Source: Phycisphaerae bacterium
Lineage (GTDB): Bacteria > Planctomycetota > Phycisphaerae > Sedimentisphaerales > SM23-30
Length of the DNA stretch: 42,242 nucleotides
Assembly (NCBI GenBank): GCA_016342495.1
Contig: JAEIOG010000039.1
Coordinates: 1-42,242 of the forward strand
Direction: 5' to 3'
A model generated the notes under the pieces. The model saw nothing but the letters and a program-made list of their open reading frames with translations. It did no database searches and was not told the origin of the DNA. Position numbers and translations under genes: made by a program. Positions 15,883 to 24,873 of this stretch are shown one piece after another (the first letter of the stretch is position 1; every line of letters starts with the position of its first letter).

Positions 15883-18800
15883 ATGGTTCACAGAAATAAT
15901 AATCGACAAGACGATAATGTCAAGGCAAGTATTTCAAAAAAAAATATAAAAGAAATATATAGAAACTGGAAACAGTTATTTGTCTGGCCTAATATAGTGG
16001 CATTAACACTATTAACTGGGGTAGGAATCTGGATCATTTTTGATATAAATACTGTCAAGGCTCAGGACCCCAATGATGCTGAGCAGACTAATGTCAAAGT
16101 TGAAGCAGCAGAAGTCACAGAAGATGATATTGAAGTATCAGCTGACGACACGGTGATTATACCGGCAGGTAAAAAGAAGCCTGAAGAAGTCAGCGATTAT
16201 GAATATATGGCATTATTTATGGAACTGGAAGGCCTGAAAAAGAGCAAGCCCGGTTCAGATGAGTTAAAAGCATTTGAAGATTATTTCGATAAAGTAACGG
16301 ATGTCATCCAACAAAAGCTCGATAAGGATGCGGTTAAAAATCGAAGTTCAGCTACTAAAAAGCCACCTGTCTCATCTATTAAAAAGCCAGCAACCACAGT
16401 AAAGCCTGTGGCCAAACCGGTTGAAAAAGTTGAAAAACCAAAGACAGATAAAAAAGAAACGAAAACTCCCAAGCCAGAAGCTGTTAAGACTAAGAATCCA
16501 ACTAAAACTACAGCAGTAAACGTAGCAGCAGACGAGAAACCTCAAGACGCACAGCCAGATACATCCGGTGATGTTTCATTAGAAATCAAAGAAGGTTTTG
16601 TGATAATCAAAACCGAAAGTGATATAGTAGACCTGGCAAAACTGCTGGAGACTATCGGCAAAGAACTTAAATTAAACTATATATATTCTGATGGTCAGAT
16701 ACCCAAAGGCCGGGTAAAGTTAGTCCAATATGAACCCATCAGCCGCGAGGAATTGTTGCCATTGATGCAGCATGTTCTGGCGGTTGAAGGTTATGTGATG
16801 GTAGAAGACCCCCCATTTACCCGTATCGTCAAACGTGGGGATGCATTAAAACTTGATGGTCATGAACTAAATGGCGAAACTAATCGTGAAGACATGGTAG
16901 TGACAAGATTAGTTACTATAAATAACGCAAGGGTAAGTGAAGTTGAAAATGTGCTTAAAACCTTTGTGATAGACGCAACTACGGTGCGGTCTTTGCCCCA
17001 GACAAATATATTGATGATCACTGAATATCAGCGTAATATCCCCCGGCTGATGAATATTATCAAGATGATAGATCAGGATGAGGCAAATCGTAAACTGAAA
17101 ACATATCAGCCTAAATATTTATTTGTTGAAGAGGCTCAGGGCACACTGGAACAATTAATGCGTGAGCTTAATCAGGCCAAGCTGACCGGATCGATACCAA
17201 ATATGTCAATAGCTGCACCAAGCGTAAGAGACAGAAGCCCAAGTGCCAATACACAACCGCAATTGTCACCAACAATTAACAGGCCCGGCCCATCACGTGA
17301 CGAATTAAGCGTATTTCTTTATGCTGACGCAAGGACTAATCGTTTAATCGCCATTGGCACCAAGGCAGAACTGGAACAGCTGGAATATTTAATTGAGCTG
17401 ATGGATATTGAAGAACCGGCATCAGTGCTGAACATTCGTTCCATGACAATTGAAAATCTGGAAGTTGAAGATGCCCTGGAAAAGATTCAGAGTTTATTTG
17501 AAGCATTGAGCAATGCCCAGTCAGCCAGCAGCTCAGGGGCTCCCAGTCCTGCATCGTCAAATCCTCGGGCACCGGTTCGCATAATCAGTTCTAAGAGCAA
17601 AGATACTGGTGGACGAACACCATTTATGTTAGCTGATGAAAGATTAAATAGAATTCTGGTAGTGGGTTCGGACCAACAAATCGCACAAGTTGAAGATTTA
17701 CTAGGACTGGTTGACCTGGCGATGCCGGATGCTGAAATAAGAGTTGAGCCAATTGGTTTCGATCATATTCGGGTTGAAAACGCAATCGAAAAGCTGGAAG
17801 AAATGCTCAAGGCCCTGGATGGCCAGGAGCCTGTTGGTTCGAGCAGTTCAAGCAGTCGCTTACGAACATCTAATATCCCACGACCAGGAACTCCCACTTC
17901 ATCCAGCAACAATAACAGTAGCAGCAGTGGCTTTATCAAAACCGGTGAAGACGGTCCTTATCTGGTAGCTGATGAGCGAACAAATCGTTTATTAGTGATA
18001 GGTAATGCCCAGCAGGTAGCCGAAGTCAATAAATTGATTGCTATATTAGATGTTGACATTAATCTGAAACTCCAGGTATTGACAATTCAGTATATTCCAT
18101 GTACCGATATTGCTCCGCAACTGGCGGACCTGATTAAAGCTCTGGAAGAAAAAGATTCCGCTGGCGGCACTGGCTCAAGCGGTTCATCGCGGACAGCATC
18201 TCGTTATGGCTCAACGGGCAGCTCATATTCCCGTTCGGGGACTTCCTCAAGATATGGCAACAGTCGTTCTAATACCCCACCAGCTGAAATAACCAAGATA
18301 GAACCAGATGGGCCATATCTGCTTCCTGACCAGCGTACCAATCGTTTGCTGGTTGTTGGTACAGATAAACAATATGAAATGGTTAAAGAGTTGCTGCCGG
18401 TACTTGATGTGCCGCCAACGGGCTATGACTCGATGAAACTGGAGAAATTTGAACTTAAATATGTAGACGCCGAAGAAGCTTATCAGGTACTCAAAGATTT
18501 AGGTGTAGTCGAAGTTGACAGTGAAAACCAGAATCCACGCGAACGTGCCCGTAATTCAAACTTCAGTGATACACGTGAATTTATTGTAGTTGGCCCAAAT
18601 GGAACAACACAAAGTAATATCGGTGAAAATGCTCTTGGCTCTCCGATGCTTCCGGGCATGGAAGAACCAGAAATCCGGGTGGCCTTGCAGCATTCGACCA
18701 ATAGAATATTTGTCTATGCCGCTGAATATCAATTAATCGATATAAGAACTATCATAAATGAAATTGATGTCAACCCTGAAGGGGCTATGGGCAAAGTAGT

Positions 18801-19935
18801 GATCCATTTCCTGGAAAATCGAGAACCAGACGCGGTGGCAACTATGCTACAGGAAGTCATGGATTCCAAGCGACTGGATGACTCTGCCGGCGGTGATACT
18901 AAGCAGTATTATCCTGGGGCCGAGTTCGCTCCGAAGATTGTGGCTTTGACTGATATCTATGGCGTAGCGGTAAGTGCCAGTCAAAAGCAACATGATGAAA
19001 TAACAGATATTATTGAACAGCTGGATAAGAGATTGCCCCAGGTATTGATTGAAGCAACATTGGTGCAGGTCAGCGAAGATGACGCATTGAATCTGGGGAT
19101 TGACTCCAAAGGAGTCTGGAACAGTTCACAAGATTATATATCTGGCAATTCTTCAGTTTTAGCCGCTGAACTGTCCGGGGGCAGCGATTCTGGGGTAATA
19201 ACACCTATAACAGCTGGCAGCGGCGCTACTATCGCATTTTTCAATGACGATATTATCCATGCGGTATTAAATACGTTCAGAAATCAAAATAATGGCAAGA
19301 TTGAATCAACGCCAAGGGTTCTGGTAAATGATAATGAAGAAGGTATGATAAAAAGTACCCGCAGCGAACCAAAGACAAAGATTACCATTCAACCTGGTTC
19401 TGATACGCCGATAGAAACCTCCGATGGTTATGAAGATGCCGGTACAGAACTGACCATCACCCCGCATATCAGCGAAGGAGACTTCCTTAAGCTAACGATT
19501 AATCTGCAAGTTAATAGTTTTGACGGCAAAGCAACCGGGGCGATTCCGCCACCAAAAAATAATAATTCCATCAGCACAACTGTTACGGTTCCTGACCAGA
19601 GAACAATCGTTTTAGGTGGACTGACAACCCAAAGCGATGGGATGAGGGTCAAGAAAGTGCCAATACTGGGCGACATCCCTGGGATTGGAGCATTATTCAG
19701 AAGTACATCCAAAACCAAAGTGCGTTCGGTATTATATATATTTGTGAAAGCATCAATTGTACGTATGCCTGAAGATAAAGACGATGGCAAACCAAACTTT
19801 GATGACATTGAAAATCTTACCAAAGACCATCAGCAAAAACTTAAAGATTTTGAAGATAATCGTCAGCAGTTGGAATTTATTCCTACCTGGCCTAAGAAGA
19901 AATCTCCGGCCCGTAAGGAAGATGATGAACAATAA
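15883..19935 (+). CDS. gspD: type II secretion secretin, extended with many N-domain repeats
   Basis: This is a 1350-residue outer-membrane secretin; usual GspD is about 650-700. A long cytoplasmic n-region precedes the export segment (about residues 32-56, ending TVKAQ). A Lys/Pro/Thr-rich linker (about 150-217) leads to an N0-like domain (about 230-323). At least six or seven N1-like (secretin_N) repeats follow, between about 336 and 1052, several ending in R-T-N-R-L-L-V-I-G...V-x-x-L-I-x-x-L-D-V and separated by Ser/Gly-rich linkers. The secretin barrel domain (about 1055-1297) shows V-L-I-E-A-T-L-V-Q-V, TPRVLVNDNEEG, V-P-D-Q-R-T-I-V-L-G-G-L-T and V-P-I-L-G-D-I-P-G-I-G-A-L-F-R. I use the ATG at 15883 (GGAG upstream) rather than a TTG at 15841. 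It is the outer-membrane pore of this locus. Confidence 0.92.
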   Translation: MVHRNNNRQDDNVKASISKKNIKEIYRNWKQLFVWPNIVALTLLTGVGIWIIFDINTVKAQDPNDAEQTNVKVEAAEVTEDDIEVSADDTVIIPAGKKKPEEVSDYEYMALFMELEGLKKSKPGSDELKAFEDYFDKVTDVIQQKLDKDAVKNRSSATKKPPVSSIKKPATTVKPVAKPVEKVEKPKTDKKETKTPKPEAVKTKNPTKTTAVNVAADEKPQDAQPDTSGDVSLEIKEGFVIIKTESDIVDLAKLLETIGKELKLNYIYSDGQIPKGRVKLVQYEPISREELLPLMQHVLAVEGYVMVEDPPFTRIVKRGDALKLDGHELNGETNREDMVVTRLVTINNARVSEVENVLKTFVIDATTVRSLPQTNILMITEYQRNIPRLMNIIKMIDQDEANRKLKTYQPKYLFVEEAQGTLEQLMRELNQAKLTGSIPNMSIAAPSVRDRSPSANTQPQLSPTINRPGPSRDELSVFLYADARTNRLIAIGTKAELEQLEYLIELMDIEEPASVLNIRSMTIENLEVEDALEKIQSLFEALSNAQSASSSGAPSPASSNPRAPVRIISSKSKDTGGRTPFMLADERLNRILVVGSDQQIAQVEDLLGLVDLAMPDAEIRVEPIGFDHIRVENAIEKLEEMLKALDGQEPVGSSSSSSRLRTSNIPRPGTPTSSSNNNSSSSGFIKTGEDGPYLVADERTNRLLVIGNAQQVAEVNKLIAILDVDINLKLQVLTIQYIPCTDIAPQLADLIKALEEKDSAGGTGSSGSSRTASRYGSTGSSYSRSGTSSRYGNSRSNTPPAEITKIEPDGPYLLPDQRTNRLLVVGTDKQYEMVKELLPVLDVPPTGYDSMKLEKFELKYVDAEEAYQVLKDLGVVEVDSENQNPRERARNSNFSDTREFIVVGPNGTTQSNIGENALGSPMLPGMEEPEIRVALQHSTNRIFVYAAEYQLIDIRTIINEIDVNPEGAMGKVVIHFLENREPDAVATMLQEVMDSKRLDDSAGGDTKQYYPGAEFAPKIVALTDIYGVAVSASQKQHDEITDIIEQLDKRLPQVLIEATLVQVSEDDALNLGIDSKGVWNSSQDYISGNSSVLAAELSGGSDSGVITPITAGSGATIAFFNDDIIHAVLNTFRNQNNGKIESTPRVLVNDNEEGMIKSTRSEPKTKITIQPGSDTPIETSDGYEDAGTELTITPHISEGDFLKLTINLQVNSFDGKATGAIPPPKNNNSISTTVTVPDQRTIVLGGLTTQSDGMRVKKVPILGDIPGIGALFRSTSKTKVRSVLYIFVKASIVRMPEDKDDGKPNFDDIENLTKDHQQKLKDFEDNRQQLEFIPTWPKKKSPARKEDDEQ

Positions 19936-19953
19936 GCTCGAATTATTGTAATA

Positions 19954-20014
19954 GGTAGGATGGGCTATGCCCATGCTGATAAAATTACATCGCGATAGCG
20001 ATACCTAATTATTG
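19954..20014 (+). repeat. intergenic repeat, copy A
   Basis: This roughly 60-nt unit carries ATGGGC-tat-GCCCAT, then GCTGATAAAATTACAT, then ATCGC-gata-GCGAT: two small hairpins in a fixed order. Nearly the same sequence occurs at 40833-40920 and, diverged, at 39709-39782. This copy sits in the 110-nt gap between gspD and gspE and could act in the messenger as an RNA structure that modulates the D/E ratio. That role is inferred. Confidence 0.8.
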
Positions 20015-20045
20015 ATAGTAAAATCCAAACTGGATCAAAATAAAA

Positions 20046-21749
20046 ATGCAAGAGCAACTATTAACAATCGCAAAAGAACAGGACATCGTCGATGCCGAAG
20101 TGCTAGAGGAGTTTCTGTTAAGATATTCCCATAAAGCTGTCAAGGATAGAAAAGCACTTGATGAGGCATTGCTTCATGCCGGCTTGTTTACCGAAGATCA
20201 GATGCTGCGGCTGTTTGGCCAATATCTGGAGATGCAGTTCTACAGTGAGATAGAAGCATCGAAAGTACCATTAGAATTCATCGAAAAGGTGCCATCAAAT
20301 TATGCCCATCATCATAATGTAATTGCTATTGGCAAAGAAGATGATGAAGTTATTATAGCCACGTGCAAGCCTTTGGATATGTACGCGATGGATAATATTG
20401 GGCGTTTGCTGGATTGTTCGGTGCGGCCAGCACTGGCGACAAAGGCTACTATCAGCACCGCTATCAATGAAGCTTATGAACAAAAAGTTACTGTTCTGGA
20501 AGATATTGCAGATGAGGTAGATGCCCAGGGTATTGAAAGCCTTATAGGTGAAGTGTCATCTGAAGATTTGCTGGATGTGGTGAATCGCCCTCCAGTTATT
20601 CGACTGGTAAATGATATTCTGTTTAAAGCTTTGCAGATGCGGGCTTCGGATGTGCATATCCATCCATTCGAACAGAAAATTCTTATCCGCTATCGCATAG
20701 ATGGTTTGATGTACGATATGCTTTCACTTGACACTCGAATATTACCTGTAATTGTCTCGCGTGTAAAAGTAATGGCTGGAATGGACATAGCCGAAAGAAG
20801 AATGCCGCAGGATGGCCGTTGCAGTGTACGTATTGGCCCACGTGAGGTTGATTTACGTGTCAGTACCGTGCCCACTGCTTATGGCGAAAGACTGGTTTTG
20901 CGTCTGCTGGATAAAAGTACAGGCGTTTACAAACTGGAAAGTCTGGGTCTGGCACCAAGTGATTTTGAGCAAGTCGATGATTTAATTAAACGGCCCCATG
21001 GGGTAATGTTTATTACCGGGCCAACCGGAAGTGGTAAAAGTACAACACTATATAGCTTTCTGCAGAGACTTGATATCCGTGAAAAAAATGTTATTACAAT
21101 TGAAGATCCTATTGAATACCACATCGACGGCATTAGCCAGATTCAGGTGGCCAGCAAGAAAGGTATGACTTTTGTTACCGCCCTTCGCCATGTTTTACGT
21201 CAGGATCCTGATGTTATAATGGTCGGTGAGGTTCGTGACGAAGAAACCGCCCGCATGGTTATCCAGTCATCGCTGACCGGACATTTGGTTTTCAGTACAT
21301 TGCATACCAATGATGCCGCCGGTGCTATTACACGTATGCTCGATTTTAATGTTGAGCCATACCTGGTGGCTTCTTCAGTCGCTGGCGTGCTGGCTCAGCG
21401 ACTGGTTCGGAAACTTTGCACTTCATGTAAAAAATGCGTTGAAGCCGAATCAGCTGAAATGCGTAAGCTGGGAATTGGTTTCGCCGCTTTTGAAAAAGTA
21501 TATCAAAGTGTTGGTTGCGACAAATGCTTCCAGACCGGCTATATGGGACGAATGGGACTTTATGAATTGATGGTCGTAGATGATGATATTCGCCAATGTA
21601 TTTATCAGCGTAAAACCGCCGGGGCGATCAAAAAATCGGCGATGGAAAGTGGAATGAATACCTTGAGAATGGATGGCCTGCGTAAAGTTGAGATGGGCGA
21701 AACTTCGCTGGAAGAAGTTCTGCGTATGGCTCAATCAGATAATGTTTAG
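20046..21749 (+). CDS. gspE: type II secretion ATPase GspE
   Basis: This 567-residue ATPase drives pseudopilus assembly. The N-terminal 150 residues form an MshEN-type domain (L-L-H-A-G-L-F-T-E-D-Q-M-L-R-L-F...). The core follows: MRASDVHIHPFEQ, Walker A GPTGSGKSTT near residue 326, ITIEDPIEYHIDG, Walker B DPDVIMVGEVRDEETA near 387, FSTLHTNDAA, and zinc-binding CTSCKKC and CDKC near 457 and 491. All hallmark motifs are intact. No strong ribosome-binding site precedes the ATG; an A-rich stretch lies there, and intergenic repeat copy A is just upstream. It sits between gspD and gspF as in canonical operons. Confidence 0.96.
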   Translation: MQEQLLTIAKEQDIVDAEVLEEFLLRYSHKAVKDRKALDEALLHAGLFTEDQMLRLFGQYLEMQFYSEIEASKVPLEFIEKVPSNYAHHHNVIAIGKEDDEVIIATCKPLDMYAMDNIGRLLDCSVRPALATKATISTAINEAYEQKVTVLEDIADEVDAQGIESLIGEVSSEDLLDVVNRPPVIRLVNDILFKALQMRASDVHIHPFEQKILIRYRIDGLMYDMLSLDTRILPVIVSRVKVMAGMDIAERRMPQDGRCSVRIGPREVDLRVSTVPTAYGERLVLRLLDKSTGVYKLESLGLAPSDFEQVDDLIKRPHGVMFITGPTGSGKSTTLYSFLQRLDIREKNVITIEDPIEYHIDGISQIQVASKKGMTFVTALRHVLRQDPDVIMVGEVRDEETARMVIQSSLTGHLVFSTLHTNDAAGAITRMLDFNVEPYLVASSVAGVLAQRLVRKLCTSCKKCVEAESAEMRKLGIGFAAFEKVYQSVGCDKCFQTGYMGRMGLYELMVVDDDIRQCIYQRKTAGAIKKSAMESGMNTLRMDGLRKVEMGETSLEEVLRMAQSDNV

Positions 21750-21762
21750 TTGAGAAATTAAT

Positions 21763-22977
21763 ATGCCAACTTTTGAATATATAGCTCTTGACAGAACCGG
21801 CAAAAAAAGCCAGGGTTCAGTAGCTGCCGAATCGGCTTCTGCGGCCCGGAAACTTCTGCGCAATCGCCAGTTGCACGCTACCAAACTTCGCCCTATCAGT
21901 GAAGCTTCCCACGAACATAAATTTGAATTGGGCAAACTTTATGGCGCTAAACGGCGGCGGATAGTGCTGGAATTCACCCGACAACTTTCAACTATGATCG
22001 GGGCTGAGGTACAATTGACGGAGGCCTTGGCGGTATTGGTAGCTCAACAACAGGATGGGAAATTTTCGCATATTTTACAAAATATCCGCGACCAGCTGCT
22101 TTCGGGAGAAAATCTGGCTGATGGCTTAAAAGAATATCCTTTGTGGTTTGATAAAATTTATGTCTCGATGGTTCGGGTAGGCGAGGCGACCGGAAACCTT
22201 GGCCGATCGCTTGAATTGTTGGGCGATTATATCAATAAAAAACAAAGACTGGAAACCAAAATCAAATCCGCGATGATTTATCCGTCGGTTCTGGTCAGTT
22301 TCAGTATCATTGTAACAGTGATTCTGGTTACTTTTGTGGTTCCGAAATTATCGAAAATCATTCTGGCACGTGGTAATGATTTGCCGGGATCGACAAAATT
22401 CCTTATGGGAACCAGCGATTTTATGACTAGTTACTGGTGGATTATTCTACTTGGCCTGTTGGCTGCATGGATAGGATTTCAGAAATTCCTCAGCACCAAA
22501 TCTGGCAGAATTTTATTCGACAGGACATTATTAAAATTGCCTGTAATAGGCGATATTCTGAAACAAAGTATTGTTGCAAGATTTGCCACTACGCTGGCGG
22601 CATTGATTCGCAGTGGTATGCCGATGGCCGACAGTTTACAGGTTGTTGCTGAAGTTACCGGCAATAGTATCATGGCAACGGCGGTTCGGACGGCCCGGGA
22701 ACGTATCATTGGCGGTGCTGATGTTGCCACGCCTTTACGAGAAAGTAAAGTTGTGGATTTAGCAACTGCGCATATGATTTCGGTGGGTGAAAGAACTGGT
22801 GAACTGGAAAAAATGCTTTTGACAATAGCCGACAGTCTGGAAGAAAGTACAGATATTACCGTGACAAGGATCAGTGCAGTTATGGAACCAGCAATCATTA
22901 TTGGCATGGCTGGCGTGGTTGGCTTTATTATGTATTCAATTATGATACCAATTATGCAGGTATCAAATCTTGATTAA
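21763..22977 (+). CDS. gspF: type II secretion platform protein GspF
   Basis: This 404-residue polytopic inner-membrane protein contains two GspF (T2SSF) domains. The opening MPTFEYIALDRTGKKSQGSV and L-R-x-x-x-L-x-A-T-K are typical. F-T-R-Q-L-S-T-M-I-G-A-E-V-Q-L-T-E-A-L begins the first cytoplasmic domain, and the second repeats it as F-A-T-T-L-A-A-L-I-R-S-G-M-P-M-A-D-S-L. Three membrane helices lie near residues 168-192, 225-243 and 374-398. It links the ATPase to the pseudopilus. Start lies 13 nt after gspE. Confidence 0.95.
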   Translation: MPTFEYIALDRTGKKSQGSVAAESASAARKLLRNRQLHATKLRPISEASHEHKFELGKLYGAKRRRIVLEFTRQLSTMIGAEVQLTEALAVLVAQQQDGKFSHILQNIRDQLLSGENLADGLKEYPLWFDKIYVSMVRVGEATGNLGRSLELLGDYINKKQRLETKIKSAMIYPSVLVSFSIIVTVILVTFVVPKLSKIILARGNDLPGSTKFLMGTSDFMTSYWWIILLGLLAAWIGFQKFLSTKSGRILFDRTLLKLPVIGDILKQSIVARFATTLAALIRSGMPMADSLQVVAEVTGNSIMATAVRTARERIIGGADVATPLRESKVVDLATAHMISVGERTGELEKMLLTIADSLEESTDITVTRISAVMEPAIIIGMAGVVGFIMYSIMIPIMQVSNLD

Positions 22978-23022
22978 AATGTAATTAAAACAATGAGGAA
23001 ATTTTTGATAGGAGAATTCAGA

Positions 23023-23466
23023 ATGGACAACATGAGAAAAAATAAATCCGGGCTCAAACGAAGCGGTTTCAGTCTGGTTGAATTGATGGTGGTAATTGTG
23101 ATCATCGGTATTTTAGGTGGCATTGTAGCTCCTAGAATTCTACAAAACATCGAAAAAGCTAACAGAACTGCCGCCAAACAACAGATTGATATTTTTGCCA
23201 AAGAGATTCAAAAATACAGAATAGACACCAAACAATATCCTGAAGCTTTAATTGATCTGGTCGAAGATCCCGGGCTTAAAGGCTGGCAGGAAGGTGGCTA
23301 CATGGACAATGTTCCTCTTGACCCATGGGATGGTGAATATCAATACTGGACTAATGAAGGTGATAAAAGCATCCCATTTGAAATTCTATGTTTAGGACCT
23401 AATGGTAATGATGATGGCGGTGTTGAAGATGACATCGCTTATCCATTCATAGACAACGAAGAATAA
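23023..23466 (+). CDS. gspG: major pseudopilin GspG
   Basis: This 147-residue prepilin has a type III signal: cleavage is expected at KRSG^FSLVELMVVIVIIGIL, with Glu at +5. The head domain contains A-K-E-I-Q-K-Y-R-I-D-T-K-Q-Y-P, G-G-Y-M-D-N-V-P-L-D-P-W-D-G-E-Y-Q-Y and C-L-G-P-N-G-N-D-D-G-G. These are hallmarks of GspG, in which the last loop binds calcium. The ATG at 23023 is preferred to an upstream in-frame ATG at 22993, because AGGAG lies 8 nt before it. It forms the pseudopilus shaft. Confidence 0.95.
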   Translation: MDNMRKNKSGLKRSGFSLVELMVVIVIIGILGGIVAPRILQNIEKANRTAAKQQIDIFAKEIQKYRIDTKQYPEALIDLVEDPGLKGWQEGGYMDNVPLDPWDGEYQYWTNEGDKSIPFEILCLGPNGNDDGGVEDDIAYPFIDNEE

Positions 23467-23478
23467 GCACAAACGCTA

Positions 23479-24105
23479 ATGAAATGCCAATACCTTAATA
23501 ATTCAGCTAAAGGGATGACCTTGCTAGAGCTATCGGTGATTATGACAATAATTGCCCTGACTTTGGCTATCGTTCCATTTAAGTCAGCTGAAAATATTCG
23601 CAAAACTGATGTCAGTCAGGATGTCCAGCAATTCGCTGACACCATGCGTGATATTGCTGAACATGCGGTATTGACTGGCAAGTCTTTTGAGCTGGTATTG
23701 GATATTACCGATTGCGTTTATAATGTATATGAAGCAGGACCTGAAAATCAGCAGGATGAACAAAAAAAAACGGATATCAGCGAGTTAACCGATGATGAAT
23801 TGCTGGAATTTGAAGATGATGATCTGCTATTAGATGAAGATGAAAAAGAAAGTATTTTTGAAGACCTTACTATGCTGATAAGTTTCATTGAAGAAATAGA
23901 ATTCTCCGATGGCTCGCGTCAATATTCCGGTGAGCTGATTATGCGAGCAACGCCAGGTGGCTGGGATAAATCAGTATTGTTTCAAACAATGGATGATGAA
24001 AATGAATATATGAACTTTATTCGGCTGGATGAAGGAACACCCAGGGTAACGGTATCGGAATTTGATCTGGAAATACAAGAATCCAAAAAGAATGTCGGCA
24101 TATGA
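23479..24105 (+). CDS. gspH: minor pseudopilin GspH-like, with acidic insertion
   Basis: This 208-residue prepilin is processed at AKG^MTLLELSVIMTIIALTLA with Glu at +5. The helix continues into Q-Q-F-A-D-T-M-R-D-I-A-E-H-A-V-L-T-G-K-S-F-E-L-V-L-D-I, which matches GspH. Between about residues 92 and 135 there is an unusually acidic stretch (D-D-E-L-L-E-F-E-D-D-D-L-L-L-D-E-D-E-K-E) absent from typical GspH. It overlaps gspI by four bases (ATGA). The ribosome-binding site is weak. Assignment is by sequence plus operon position. Confidence 0.85.
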   Translation: MKCQYLNNSAKGMTLLELSVIMTIIALTLAIVPFKSAENIRKTDVSQDVQQFADTMRDIAEHAVLTGKSFELVLDITDCVYNVYEAGPENQQDEQKKTDISELTDDELLEFEDDDLLLDEDEKESIFEDLTMLISFIEEIEFSDGSRQYSGELIMRATPGGWDKSVLFQTMDDENEYMNFIRLDEGTPRVTVSEFDLEIQESKKNVGI

Positions 24106-24872
24106 GAATCAGGATTTCTACATATAGTCATCGCAGTTGGGGCATCGCCCTTTTGGAAGCATTAGCCAGCGGCATAATCCTCGCTATTATGCTGACCTTG
24201 ACGCTGAAGGCATATCATAGCAGGCTTGACCGAATTGGCGATATGAAAATACGAGAATATGCCGGGGTAGTAGCTGAAAGGCAAATGGAAATACTGCTGG
24301 CATCACAGCAGGAACCTGACGACACCGGAACTTATCAGGAAGATAATGTCGATCCGGATTTCATCTGGAAGGTTGACCTGGAAAGAATAGTTGTAGATGA
24401 TGACAGGACCAGTGAAATCGAAGCTGATTATATGAATACGCTTATCAAGGCAACGATTACGGTAAAATTAAACAGTCAGTCAGATATGGGTATCGATCCG
24501 GTAGAACGTATCCGATACATGTCTTTTTTAAGAGGTGTTGACGGCAACCCGGTAGGTGTGCCGCTACCGAAAGATGATGTAAATTATAATAAAAATACGC
24601 AGGATAAGGATGAAGAGCCACTGGAACCTGAAGAAAAAGATCCAACTGGCGACTTAGCGGATTTAGATAAAGAAATCGCTGCAACAGAACAGCGAATAGC
24701 AGAGCTTGAATCACTGCTCAATGATATCAATACTCTTTTGTCTCAGTCAATGAATGACGACCTGAAAAAGATAGTCCAAGGCATGCATACAAATACCAAA
24801 ATTGATTTGGATGCCGCAATGAAAAAGCTTGCTTCGTTAAAGCAACAACGCCAAATATTATTAAGTCAATAA
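24102..24872 (+). CDS. gspI: minor pseudopilin GspI-like, with C-terminal coiled coil
   Basis: This 256-residue prepilin has the cleavage site WG^IALLEALASGIILAIML, with Glu at +5 and the E-A-L/M-x-x-G feature of GspI. Typical GspI is about 120-130 residues. Here the head domain (to about residue 150) is followed by an acidic linker (K-D-E-E-P-L-E-P-E-E-K-D) and a coiled coil (about 190-256, A-A-T-E-Q-R-I-A-E-L-E-S-L-L...L-A-S-L-K-Q-Q-R-Q-I-L). This extension could mediate contacts at the pseudopilus tip. It is coupled to gspH by the ATGA overlap, and gspJ begins 1 nt after its stop. Confidence 0.83.
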   Translation: MRIRISTYSHRSWGIALLEALASGIILAIMLTLTLKAYHSRLDRIGDMKIREYAGVVAERQMEILLASQQEPDDTGTYQEDNVDPDFIWKVDLERIVVDDDRTSEIEADYMNTLIKATITVKLNSQSDMGIDPVERIRYMSFLRGVDGNPVGVPLPKDDVNYNKNTQDKDEEPLEPEEKDPTGDLADLDKEIAATEQRIAELESLLNDINTLLSQSMNDDLKKIVQGMHTNTKIDLDAAMKKLASLKQQRQILLSQ

Positions 24873-24873
24873 A

